Shown: in pieces, positions 56,628-64,000 of the stretch
How the letters are laid out: every line of letters begins with the position of its first letter
Numbering within the stretch: position 1 is the stretch's first letter
Assembly (NCBI RefSeq): GCF_001044235.1
Contig: NZ_JYNL01000048.1
Span: 1-64,000, forward strand
Reading direction: 5' to 3'
Length of the DNA: 64,000 nt
Source: Mycolicibacterium chlorophenolicum
GTDB taxonomy: Bacteria > Actinomycetota > Actinomycetes > Mycobacteriales > Mycobacteriaceae
Program-made: the position numbers and the translations under genes
The notes under the pieces: model-generated
The model's database searches: none
What the model was told of the DNA's origin: nothing
Seen by the model: the letters and a program-made list of their open reading frames with translations, nothing else

Positions 56628-57644
56628 CTGGACATCGCGGTCACCGGGGCAACCGGGTACGTCGGGGCGCACACGGCGCGCGCTCTGCTGGCGGCCGGCC
56701 ATCGGCTGCGCCTGTTGGTGCCGCCGGGCGAGGCGGGTGCGCCCGTGCTCGACCGGCTGCGCGCGGCGGGGTCGGTGGCGGTGACGGTCGGCGACATCTG
56801 TTGTGAGGCAGACGTCGTCGCGTTCCTCGACGGCAGTGAGGCGCTCGTGCACGCGGCCGGTGTCGTCGGTACCGACGAGCGTCGGGTGCGGCTGATGTGG
56901 GATGTCAACGCCTTCGCGACCGAGGCGATCCTGCGTCGGGCGGTCGAGCGTCGGCTGGACCCGGTGCTGACCGTGAGCAGCTACAGTGCGCTCTTCCCGC
57001 CGACCGACGGCGTGATCTCACCGCAGACCCCGACCGCGGTGGGGCGCAGCGCCTACGCCAAGACCAAGGCGTACGCCGACCGGGTCGCGCGCCGGTTGCA
57101 GGACGACGGCGCCCCCGTCGTCGTGACCTATCCGTCCAGCGTCGTCGGTCCGGCGTTCGGCACCGCGCCGGGGGTCACCGAACGCGGGTGGGCGCCGATC
57201 GTGCGCTGGGCTATCGCGCCGCGGCTACGGGGCGGCATGCAGATGATCGACGTGTGCGACGTCGCCGAGGTGCACACCCGGGTGATGCGCCCCGGCCAGG
57301 GCGCGCGCCGCTATGTGTGCGGCGGGGAACTGCTGGGATTCGACGAGATGATCGACGCGCTGCAGACCGGTCTCGGCCGGCGGATCCACCGGGTTCCGGT
57401 GCCGGCACCCGTGCTACTCGCCGCCGCCCGCGCCACCGATGTTCTCGCACGCCACGTCGCCGTGCCCGACGGGTTGAGTTACGAGGCGGCGACCCTGCTG
57501 CTGGCGGCCACACCCACCGACGACACCGCGACGCTGCGCGATCTCGGGATGCAGTGGCGGTCACCGCGTGCGGCGATCATCGCCTCGGTGCGGGGGAGTG
57601 TCGCCGATGCTCGTCGACAGCAGCTCGGCGATCCGGTGCCGTAG
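56628..57644 (+). CDS. NAD-dependent epimerase/dehydratase family protein
   Basis: A 338-aa extended SDR. The dinucleotide motif VTGATGYVGAHTARALL starts at residue 4. The active-site region is VSSYSALFPP with YAKTKAYADR (YxxxK). It is in the epimerase position of the ECF41-type cluster. No ATG, GTG or TTG in frame lies close to the conserved start; a CTG at 56628 follows GAGGAGG with 8 nt spacing and gives LDIAVTGATG, so CTG initiation is proposed. Its last 84 bp overlap the convergent TetR gene. Confidence 0.8.
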   Translation: MDIAVTGATGYVGAHTARALLAAGHRLRLLVPPGEAGAPVLDRLRAAGSVAVTVGDICCEADVVAFLDGSEALVHAAGVVGTDERRVRLMWDVNAFATEAILRRAVERRLDPVLTVSSYSALFPPTDGVISPQTPTAVGRSAYAKTKAYADRVARRLQDDGAPVVVTYPSSVVGPAFGTAPGVTERGWAPIVRWAIAPRLRGGMQMIDVCDVAEVHTRVMRPGQGARRYVCGGELLGFDEMIDALQTGLGRRIHRVPVPAPVLLAAARATDVLARHVAVPDGLSYEAATLLLAATPTDDTATLRDLGMQWRSPRAAIIASVRGSVADARRQQLGDPVP

Positions 57645-58190
57645 CGCCTCGGAATCGTCCTCGACGGCGACGGTGTTCAGGAACAGCGCCGCCCCGGCGG
57701 CCATCACCAGCACCGCGCGGGCATCCAGCTCGGCACGCCGGCGCCGGGCCGGGGTGTCGGCCGCCAGATGCTCGGCGAACAGTGCGACCGCGGGCGTACT
57801 GAAGTTTGCCCACAAGGCTTTTCGCATATCGTCGTTCTCGCGCAGCGCCAGCAGTAGCCCCGGCACCGCCTCGTTGACGTCGCGCCGGTGGAACAGCTGA
57901 TGGCTGCCGCGCACCACCCACTCGACCCAGCCGGCCAGGTCGGTGCCGGAAAACGGTGTCAGGTCCGGGGTTTCGCCGAGAATCGCGTGCAGCACGAGTT
58001 CGGCCTTGGAGGTCCAGCGGCGGCTCAGGCTGGCGCGGCCCACGCCGGCCCGGGTCGCCACCATCCGCACACTGAGGTCGTCCCAGCCGACCTCGAGAAG
58101 CAACTCGCGGGTCGTGGCCAGCACGCGTTCGTCGATCGTCGCGTCACGAGGTCGCCCGCCTGCACCGGCCGGATGCTCATCGCGGGTCAT
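57561..58190 (-). CDS. TetR family transcriptional regulator
   Basis: A 209-aa TetR regulator (DERVLATTRELLLEVGWDDLSVRMVATRAGVGRASLSRRW by parts, with S-L-S-R-R-W replacing the usual Y-Y-x-F). The C-terminal domain is helical. It lies between the epimerase and carboxymuconolactone decarboxylase-like genes and overlaps the former by 84 bp tail to tail. Its target is unknown, possibly the palindrome at 56577. Confidence 0.85.
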   Translation of the reverse strand: MTRDEHPAGAGGRPRDATIDERVLATTRELLLEVGWDDLSVRMVATRAGVGRASLSRRWTSKAELVLHAILGETPDLTPFSGTDLAGWVEWVVRGSHQLFHRRDVNEAVPGLLLALRENDDMRKALWANFSTPAVALFAEHLAADTPARRRRAELDARAVLVMAAGAALFLNTVAVEDDSEALRHRIAELLSTSIGDTPPHRGDDRRTR

Positions 58191-58214
58191 CCGACGATTG
58201 AAACACCTGAGGCG

Positions 58215-58784
58215 TCACCGCCACGGGACCCGGCACGCACCACCGGAGGCGAAGCCCTGCTCGGTGATGCCGAGCGCGGAGTTCATCCGGGCCCGCATGT
58301 TCTCGACGCCGATCTGGTAGGTCAGCTCGATGACACCCTTGTCGCCGAAGCGGCGGCGCAGGTCGGCCACCTGCTCATCGGTGATGGTGTGCGGGTCGGT
58401 GGTCATCGCCGCGGCATAGCCGATCGCCGCCCGTTCGTCGTCAGAGTAGAGCGGTGAGGTCGCGTAGTCGTCGATGTCGGTGAGCCGCGACAGGTCCAGG
58501 CCCTCGAGGCGCATCAGCATGGCTCCGAAGTCCACGCACCACGAGCAGCCGATCTGGCGCGCGGTCCAGTACACGGCCAGTTCGCGCACGTGGGCCGGCA
58601 GTGTCGTCGAGGCCCGCTCGAGCATGCCCTCGTGGGCGGCGGCCGTCATCAGCAGGCCGCCGTGGTGGGCGTAGACGGCGAACGGTTCAGGGACCTCGCC
58701 GAAGCGGCGGCGGGCGTAGCGCCACATCAGGCGGGTCAGCAGGGAGGCACGTTGGACGGGGACGGGTTCGATACGTGTGGTCAT
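58215..58784 (-). CDS. Carboxymuconolactone decarboxylase/AhpD-like protein, SigJ target
   Basis: A 189-aa all-helical CMD-family protein with the AhpD-type redox motif CSWC in QIGCSWCVDFGAML near residue 80-93. AhpD-like proteins reduce partners with this cysteine pair or act as peroxidases. This class is one of the standard targets of ECF41 sigma factors. A full ECF41-type promoter ends 8 bp before the ATG, so a very short leader is expected. The ATG follows directly from MLRRLPGMTTR; the internal ATG is used. Confidence 0.88.
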   Translation of the reverse strand: MTTRIEPVPVQRASLLTRLMWRYARRRFGEVPEPFAVYAHHGGLLMTAAAHEGMLERASTTLPAHVRELAVYWTARQIGCSWCVDFGAMLMRLEGLDLSRLTDIDDYATSPLYSDDERAAIGYAAAMTTDPHTITDEQVADLRRRFGDKGVIELTYQIGVENMRARMNSALGITEQGFASGGACRVPWR

Positions 58785-58792
58785 ACCGGGGA

Positions 58793-58819
58793 GACGACGC
58801 AGCATCGCGTTGTGTGACA
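58793..58819 (-). promoter_or_regulatory. ECF41/SigJ-type promoter
   Basis: On the minus strand TGTCACA (58819-58813), a 16-nt spacer and CGTC (58796-58793) match what I recall as the ECF41 consensus TGTCACA-N16-CGTC exactly. The CGTC ends 8 bp before the ATG of the carboxymuconolactone decarboxylase-like gene. Confidence 0.82.
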
Positions 58820-58826
58820 GCCGGGA

Positions 58827-59471
58827 TCACCGCGCGCAGACCGTCTCCCGCAGCATCCGGCGCAGCCACTGCCGGAATGCCTCGACGCTGTGCCCGTCGC
58901 GATGGGTGAACCGCAGAAACGTCTCGACGCCGGCCAGCACCACCGCGGTCTCGACGACCTCGTCGTAGGCCACGTCGGTGCGCACCCAGCCGCGGTCGCG
59001 GAACACGTCGACGACCCGACGGAGCTGCCGGCCGACCCCGGCGGTCAGGTCGGACAGGTACCGGTCCAGGACGGGGTCGGCGCCCGCCCCAGCGGCGAGG
59101 GCCCGGTACAGCGTGGCCGTCCGTTCGTGGATGTCGGTCTGCACCGCGACGACGAAGTCGACGGCCTCGGAGACGTCCTCGATGGTCAGCAGAGCGCGGC
59201 CGGGGTCGAGGTCGAGGATGTTCTGGTCGCCGGTCACACCGAACGCCACATCCTCGATCGCGGCGACCATCAGCGCGGCCTTGGGTCCGAGCCCCTGCAC
59301 GGTCTCGGCCGAGACACCGGCTGCCGCAGCGATTTTCGCCATGGTGGTGCGGGCGTAGCCATCGGCGGCGAACAGCTCGGCCGCGGCCTCGAGGACACGC
59401 TGCCGGGTGGCCTGCGCCTGCTGCTCGCGCAGCTCCGATCGGTACGTGCGAGATATTGACTTGGGTGACAC
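58827..59471 (-). CDS. TetR family transcriptional regulator
   Basis: A 214-aa TetR regulator (TRQRVLEAAAELFAADGYARTTMAKIAAAAGVSAETV in parts; helix-turn-helix typical, ending V-Q-G-L-G-P-K rather than Y-F-G-S-K). A GTG at 59471 is preferred because longer forms run into the divergent promoter. It faces the glycosyltransferase gene 44 bp away and is its probable repressor. Confidence 0.87.
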   Translation of the reverse strand: MSPKSISRTYRSELREQQAQATRQRVLEAAAELFAADGYARTTMAKIAAAAGVSAETVQGLGPKAALMVAAIEDVAFGVTGDQNILDLDPGRALLTIEDVSEAVDFVVAVQTDIHERTATLYRALAAGAGADPVLDRYLSDLTAGVGRQLRRVVDVFRDRGWVRTDVAYDEVVETAVVLAGVETFLRFTHRDGHSVEAFRQWLRRMLRETVCAR

Positions 59472-59484
59472 AGTAATGAATACT
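59472..59484. promoter_or_regulatory. Candidate TetR site between the TetR and glycosyltransferase genes
   Basis: AGTA-N5-TACT in an AT-rich stretch adjacent to the TetR GTG. Short arms, so modest support. Confidence 0.35.
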
Positions 59485-59515
59485 ACCACGAAGTAGCTGA
59501 TTGCAGGGAGGCGAC

Positions 59516-60814
59516 ATGGCATCGATCGTGATCGGGAGCGTGCCGGTGCACGGGCACGTGACCCCTCTGCTGACGGTGGCCGCTCAGTTCGTCGCCCGCG
59601 GCGACGACGTGCGGTTCGTCACCGGCTCCCGGTTCGCGGACAAGGTCGCCGCGACGGGCGCGCGGTTCGTGCCGCTGCCCGCGGAGGCGGACTACGACGA
59701 GCGAAACCTCACCGGCAGTTTCCCTCAGCGGGCACGGCTCAAGGGGGCCCGCGCGATCGCCTTCGACATCGAGCACGTCTTCGCGCGGCCGGCGCGCGCG
59801 CAGTACGGCGCGCTCGTGGCGGCACTCGCCGAGCAACCGGCAGACGCCGTGCTCGCCGACCCCGCGTTCGTCGGCGCCGCGTTCCTCCTGCACCATCGGC
59901 GGCCCGAGCGGCCCGCCGTCGTCCAGTGCGGCGTGCTCCCGCTGTGCATCGAGAGTCGCGACACCGCGCCGTTCGGAATGGGACTGGCGCCTGCGCGGGT
60001 TCTCAACCGGCCCCGCAATGCGGCACTGGCCCGAGTGAACCGGCGGGTGCTGCGGAGGCCGTACGCCCTGATCGACGATCTCCACCGCGCCCAGCACGGT
60101 GTCGACATGCCTGACACGCTGGTGGATTGGGGCCGGCGCGCCGACGCGCTCGTGCAGTTCACCGTGCCGGCGTTCGAGTACCCGATGTCGGATGCGCCCG
60201 AGGCGCTGCACTTCGCCGGGCCGCTCTCGGCGACCGGATCGCAGGCGCCGCTGCCGGAATGGTGGTCCGATCTCGACGGCCGCCGCCCGGTCGTGCACGT
60301 CACGCAGGGCACGTTCGCCAACCTCGACTACGAGCAGCTGATCGTCCCGACCCTGCGGGCGCTCGCCGACCAGGACGTCGTGGTGGCGGTGACCACCGGC
60401 GGGCGGCCACTCGACACGCTGCCCGACCTCCCGCCCAATGCGCGGGCCGCAACCTACCTTCCCTACGACGAATTACTGCCGCGCACCTCGGTTTTCGTGA
60501 CCAACGGCGGCTACGGCGGCGTGCAGTACGCGCTGCGGTTCGGTGTGCCCATCGTCGCGACGGGCGGCAAGGAGGACAAGCCGGAGGTCGGCGCGCGGGT
60601 GGCGTGGTCGGGCGTCGGACGGCGGATTCGCAGCGAGTACCCGTCGGCGCGCGTGTTGCGGCGCGAGATCCTCGCGGTGCTGCGCGACAGCCGGTACCGG
60701 CAGGCTTCCGAGCGGCTGGCCGCCCAGATGGCCGCCACACCCGGGTTCACCGGCCTGGCCGGTGTCATCGACGGGCTGACCGAGCGTCCGACGCGCACCT
60801 GCGCCAACCCGTGA
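59516..60814 (+). CDS. UGT/GT1-type glycosyltransferase
   Basis: A 432-aa GT-B glycosyltransferase. The N-terminus IVIGSVPVHGHVTPLLTVAAQF (in parts) is the acceptor half. The C-terminal donor half has VVHVTQGTFANLDY, YLPYDELLPRTSVFVTNGGYGGVQYALRFGVP, which is the UGT signature region of the MGT group. It likely transfers a hexose to a lipid, macrolide-like or carotenoid-type acceptor. GGGAGG precedes the ATG. It is divergent from a TetR gene and upstream of an MMPL transporter and a polyprenyl synthase. Confidence 0.88.
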   Translation: MASIVIGSVPVHGHVTPLLTVAAQFVARGDDVRFVTGSRFADKVAATGARFVPLPAEADYDERNLTGSFPQRARLKGARAIAFDIEHVFARPARAQYGALVAALAEQPADAVLADPAFVGAAFLLHHRRPERPAVVQCGVLPLCIESRDTAPFGMGLAPARVLNRPRNAALARVNRRVLRRPYALIDDLHRAQHGVDMPDTLVDWGRRADALVQFTVPAFEYPMSDAPEALHFAGPLSATGSQAPLPEWWSDLDGRRPVVHVTQGTFANLDYEQLIVPTLRALADQDVVVAVTTGGRPLDTLPDLPPNARAATYLPYDELLPRTSVFVTNGGYGGVQYALRFGVPIVATGGKEDKPEVGARVAWSGVGRRIRSEYPSARVLRREILAVLRDSRYRQASERLAAQMAATPGFTGLAGVIDGLTERPTRTCANP

Positions 60815-60882
60815 CGCATCGCTGACATATTGACGCCGCCGCTACCGCCACGCGGGGCGGGTGACGCAGGCTGCTCGGCACC

Positions 60883-63153
60883 ATGGCCATCCCGACCCGC
60901 CCCGATGGTCTGCGCGGCCGCCACCGCAAGCGGATCACCGTGCTGCACCGCGTCGCGCTCACCGCCATCGCCGCGCCGCGGCGCATCCTCGCGCTCGCCG
61001 CACTGGCCCTCGTCGCGGGCGCGGTCTTCGGCGTGCCGGCCGCATCGAGCCTGTCCGCCGGGGGTTTTCAGGATCCGGCCGCCGAATCCGCCCGTGCGAC
61101 AACCACACTGATGGAGACGTTCGGCCGGGGCGGGATGCAGCTGGTGTTCGGCGTCACCGATTCCGCGGGCGTGGACAGCCCCGACGCCCGCGCGACCGGG
61201 GAGGACATCGTCGCGCTGTTGCGGACCGCCCCCGAGGTCGTCGGGGTGGTGTCGGCATGGACGGCGCCTCCGGGCACACCGGGGCTCACGGGCGCCGACG
61301 GCCGCTCCGGCCTCGTGGTGGCCGAGCTGGCCGGGGGCGAGGACGACGCACCGCGGGTGGCTGAGCGCCTCGCCGACCAGGTGGCCGCGGACATCGCGCC
61401 CCGGCACGGCGGGGTGAGCGTGCTGGCCGGCGGCTCGGCGATGGTTTACGCCCAGATCAACGGTCAGACCCTGCGCGACGTGGTGCTGATGGAGTCGATC
61501 GCGATCCCGCTGACCTTCCTGGTGCTGGTGTGGGTGTTCCGCGGGCTGCCGGCCGCGGCGCTGCCGGTGGCCGTCGGGGCGCTGGCGATCGTCGGGTCGC
61601 TGTCGGTGCTGCGCCTGGTGGCGATGGTGACCCCGGCCTCGATCTTCGCGCTGAATCTCACCACCGCTTTGGGCCTGGCGCTGGCCGTCGACTACACGCT
61701 GCTGATCGTGAGCCGCTTCCGCGACGAGATGGCCGACGGCGCCGACCGGGAGCAGGCGCTGATCACCACGATGGTCACCGCGGGCCGGACCGTGCTGTTC
61801 TCCGCGCTGACGGTGGCGCTGTCGATGGCCGCGATGGCGCTGTTCCCCATGTACTTCCTCACCTCCTTCGCCTACGCCGGGGTGGCGACGGTGGCGCTGT
61901 GTGCGCTCGCGGCGATCGTCGTGACGCCGGCGGCCATCATGGCGCTGGGCCCCCGGCTCGACGCGTTCGATCTGCACCGCCTCCTCGGTCCGACGCGTGC
62001 CCAGCCGCGCCCGACCGACCAGATGTTCTGGTACCGCACCACCCGGTTCGTCATCCGGCGGGCGCTGCCGATCGGGGCCGCCACCACGGTGCTGCTCCTC
62101 GCTCTGGGGGCGCCCTTCCTGAAGGTGGCGTGGGGTCTGCCCGACGATCGGGTGCTGCCGACGTCGGCGTCGTCGCGTCAGGTCGGTGACCTGATGCGGG
62201 CCCAGTTCCCGGGGAACTCCGAGGCCGCGGTGACCGTGGTGCTGCCCGACGCCCACGGGTTGACGCCCAGTTCCTTCGCCGATTACGCCCGGTCGGCGTC
62301 GCTGCTGCCGGGAGTCCCGGTGGTCGACTCGCCGGCGGGCACGTTCGTCGAGGGCACCCGGGTCGGGCCCCCGGCCACCGGTGCCGGCCTGGACCAGGGT
62401 GTCGCGTTCCTCACCGTCGCCAGCAGCACCCCGCTGTTCACCCCGGAATCCGACGCGCAGCTGGACCGCCTCCGTGCCCTGCCCGGACCCGGTGATCGCA
62501 CCGTCGAGCTGACCGGGATCGCGGCGATCAACGCCGACACCCTCACCGCCATCACCGCCCGGCTGCCCGCGGTGCTGGGCATCGTCGCCGTCGTGACGTT
62601 CGTGCTGCTGTTCCTGCTCACCGGCAGCGTGGTGCTGCCGCTGAAGGCGCTGATCCTCAACACGCTCTCGCTGACCGCGGCGTTCGGCGCGCTGGTCTGG
62701 ATCTTCCAGGACGGCAATCTCGGCGCCCTGGGCACCACCCCCACCGGGACGCTGGTGGCCAACATGCCCGTCCTGCTGTTCTGTATCGCCTTCGGGTTGT
62801 CGATGGACTACGAGGTGTTCCTCCTCGCCCGCATCCGCGAACTGTGGTTGGCCAGCGGGCGCACCCGCGCGGACAACGACGAGAGCGTCGCCGTCGGTCT
62901 GGCGCGCACCGGGCGGGTGGTGACGGCCGCGGCGCTGATCATGGCGATCTCGTTCGGTGCGCTGGTCGCCGCCCAGGTCTCTTTCATGCGGATGTTCGGG
63001 CTCGGTCTCACGCTGGCGGTGCTGATCGACGCCACGGTGGTGCGAATGGTGCTGCTGCCCGCGATGATGCATCTGATGGGTCGGTGGAACTGGTGGGCGC
63101 CCGCGCCGCTGGCGAGCCTGCACGAACGCATCAGACCGTCACATGCGAGGTGA
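60883..63153 (+). CDS. MMPL/RND family transporter
   Basis: A 756-aa transporter with about 11-12 helices in two homologous halves. Each half has the RND-type charged segment in a membrane helix: LALAVDYTLLIVSRFRDE and GLSMDYEVFLLARIRE. A large extracytoplasmic loop follows the first helix in each half. MmpL-type proteins export lipids, glycolipids or haem. Those beside carotenoid genes in corynebacteria are associated with carotenoid synthesis, so the following synthase gene is relevant. No accessory MmpS gene is seen. Confidence 0.88.
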   Translation: MAIPTRPDGLRGRHRKRITVLHRVALTAIAAPRRILALAALALVAGAVFGVPAASSLSAGGFQDPAAESARATTTLMETFGRGGMQLVFGVTDSAGVDSPDARATGEDIVALLRTAPEVVGVVSAWTAPPGTPGLTGADGRSGLVVAELAGGEDDAPRVAERLADQVAADIAPRHGGVSVLAGGSAMVYAQINGQTLRDVVLMESIAIPLTFLVLVWVFRGLPAAALPVAVGALAIVGSLSVLRLVAMVTPASIFALNLTTALGLALAVDYTLLIVSRFRDEMADGADREQALITTMVTAGRTVLFSALTVALSMAAMALFPMYFLTSFAYAGVATVALCALAAIVVTPAAIMALGPRLDAFDLHRLLGPTRAQPRPTDQMFWYRTTRFVIRRALPIGAATTVLLLALGAPFLKVAWGLPDDRVLPTSASSRQVGDLMRAQFPGNSEAAVTVVLPDAHGLTPSSFADYARSASLLPGVPVVDSPAGTFVEGTRVGPPATGAGLDQGVAFLTVASSTPLFTPESDAQLDRLRALPGPGDRTVELTGIAAINADTLTAITARLPAVLGIVAVVTFVLLFLLTGSVVLPLKALILNTLSLTAAFGALVWIFQDGNLGALGTTPTGTLVANMPVLLFCIAFGLSMDYEVFLLARIRELWLASGRTRADNDESVAVGLARTGRVVTAAALIMAISFGALVAAQVSFMRMFGLGLTLAVLIDATVVRMVLLPAMMHLMGRWNWWAPAPLASLHERIRPSHAR

Positions 63154-63291
63154 AAGCGCGCCCCGGACGTGCTTGGCTGTGAAGTACTGACAGCCCGGGG
63201 GGAAATTTTCGGGTCCGACCAATCCGGGATCGGGGTCGCAACGAATCGATGATGCCGCGGCGGTCGAGCCGGACGCACCACCAGGAGGAGT
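63154..63291. other. Intergenic region between the MMPL gene and the polyprenyl synthase gene
   Basis: A 138-bp gap. It contains CCCCGG...CCGGGG-type arms around 63164-63200 (loop about 25 nt) that could end MMPL transcription, and AGGAGG directly before the synthase GTG. No gene is visible. Confidence 0.4.
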
Positions 63292-64000
63292 GTGAGCTTG
63301 AGGGACGGCGAATGGGCGGGAACACACCTGGTCATGTCGGGCGCGAGAGTGCCGACGGCGACCAGCCTGGGTGCCTGGCGCGACGACCTGCGCGCGGGCG
63401 TGCGCAACCATCTGGCGGACTTCGTGCGCAGCGACTGCCTCGACAGACTCGCGGCCGCCAACGTCGACGTCGCCGGTGACCTGCTGTCGGGGTTCCTCGA
63501 CGGCGGCAAGTACGTGCGGTCGACGTTCATGTACGTGGGCTGGCTGTGCGGGGCCGACGAGAATGCCGCGGCGTTGCGGGCGTCGGCCAGCCTGGAGCTG
63601 CTGCACGCGTTCGCGCTGATCCAGGACGACGTCATGGACGGCTCGCCGCTGCGCCGCGCGCGGCCGTCGGCGCACGTCTCGTTCGGCCGGTGGCACCGCG
63701 ACCGCGGGCTGGCCGGCTCGGCCGACCGGTTCGGGGAGTCCGCGGCGATCCTGCTCGGCGACCTGTGCCTGGTGTGGGCCGAGCAGATGCTGCGCCGCAG
63801 CGGCGTCGGCCAGCACGCCCTGGCCCGGGTGTGGCCCCGCTACGACGACATGCGCACCGAGCTGGCCATCGGCCAGTTCTCCGATCTGGTCAACAGTTCT
63901 CACACCCTGCCCACACTCGAGGAGGTTCTCGACGTGCTCCGTCGAAAATCCGGCAACTACACCGTGCGTCGGCCCCTGGAGATCGGAGCGGCGATGGCCG
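63292..64000 (+). CDS. Polyprenyl diphosphate synthase, 5' part (probable GGPP synthase, CrtE-like)
   Basis: The first 236 residues of a trans-isoprenyl diphosphate synthase, cut off by the window end. The first aspartate-rich motif is DDVMD (LIQDDVMDGSPLRRARPSAH), preceded by GGKYVRSTFMYVGW. The second motif would lie beyond the window. It chains isopentenyl units onto allylic diphosphates. The MMPL gene upstream resembles the crtE/MMPL arrangement of actinobacterial carotenoid clusters, which suggests geranylgeranyl diphosphate. GTG start with AGGAGG only 3 nt away; ATG at 63334 is an alternative. Confidence 0.85.
   Translation, partial: MSLRDGEWAGTHLVMSGARVPTATSLGAWRDDLRAGVRNHLADFVRSDCLDRLAAANVDVAGDLLSGFLDGGKYVRSTFMYVGWLCGADENAAALRASASLELLHAFALIQDDVMDGSPLRRARPSAHVSFGRWHRDRGLAGSADRFGESAAILLGDLCLVWAEQMLRRSGVGQHALARVWPRYDDMRTELAIGQFSDLVNSSHTLPTLEEVLDVLRRKSGNYTVRRPLEIGAAMA

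Noticed and set aside
59483..59496. CTAC-N6-GTAG near the glycosyltransferase start as TetR operator
   Set aside because: Arms of only 4 bp, and the neighbouring AGTA-N5-TACT overlaps the expected promoter better; kept only as a note.
60511..63123. An 870-codon minus-strand frame opposite the MMPL gene
   Set aside because: Same cause as other antisense shadows; its composition is extreme and no domain is visible.
1..64000. tRNA, rRNA, CRISPR arrays, insertion sequences, att sites
   Set aside because: Nearly all bases are covered by recognised genes, gaps are under 250 bp, and no spaced repeats, transposase or tRNA-like cloverleaf was found by eye.

Overview
The window is dense, GC-rich chromosome of a mycobacterium, most likely a fast-growing, pigmented Mycolicibacterium-type species. 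The evidence is the gene set (DnaE2 with a mycobacterial SOS box, MfpA with its conservon, an Rv1747-type FHA-ABC transporter, DacB1, SigJ, a SAM-IV riboswitch before metY), frequent GTG starts, 4-bp ATGA/GTGA gene overlaps, and a gene order that, from my memory of the M. tuberculosis genome, follows Rv3393 to Rv3328c. Accessory blocks interrupt that backbone. No rRNA, tRNA, CRISPR array, insertion sequence or prophage was seen, and no stretch over 300 bases lacks a gene. Layout: 0.1-3.6 kb holds ohr, a nucleoside hydrolase and an AcrA1-like two-domain reductase. 3.6-8.5 kb is an inserted allantoin utilisation cluster (GntR regulator, NCS1 permease, racemase, PuuE-type allantoinase, allantoicase). 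8.6-15.7 kb has an HtdY-like hydratase, a membrane protein with a degenerate GGDEF domain, SOS-controlled dnaE2, two flavin-type redox proteins and a tRNA methyltransferase. 15.7-16.7 kb is a small accessory pair (alpha/beta hydrolase, 50-aa protein). 16.9-21.3 kb is a five-gene conservon ending in mfpA. 21.4-29.7 kb has nsrR-hmp, a TetR gene, the FHA-ABC transporter, a divergent TetR/SnoaL pair, an old-yellow-enzyme gene and folD. 29.9-32.2 kb is a reductase/desaturase pair behind a CRP-type palindrome. 32.3-35.7 kb is the metY-metX-methyltransferase operon under a SAM-IV riboswitch. 35.7-44.2 kb carries hydrolases, exonuclease III, a MarR/TIGR03086 divergent pair, trpS, a YihY/YhjD protein, dacB1 and a phosphoesterase. 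44.4-46.5 kb has a 51-aa ORF, two tandem paralogous small secreted proteins sharing a duplicated upstream element, and an SMP-30-like protein. 46.6-54.4 kb looks like an amine or polyamine catabolic cluster (aminotransferase, Lrp regulator, aldehyde dehydrogenase, USP, two APC permeases). 54.5-58.8 kb groups the ECF41 sigma factor SigJ with an oxidoreductase, an epimerase and a carboxymuconolactone decarboxylase-like gene that has a full ECF41-type promoter. 58.8-64 kb has a TetR/glycosyltransferase pair, an MMPL transporter and the start of a polyprenyl diphosphate synthase that may open a carotenoid cluster. The less routine observations are the SigJ module with its promoter, the paired CCTGCCAG direct repeats before the secreted paralogs, a set of intergenic long-loop inverted repeats, the degenerate GGDEF protein before dnaE2, a probable CTG start, and two small ORFs with good ribosome binding sites.
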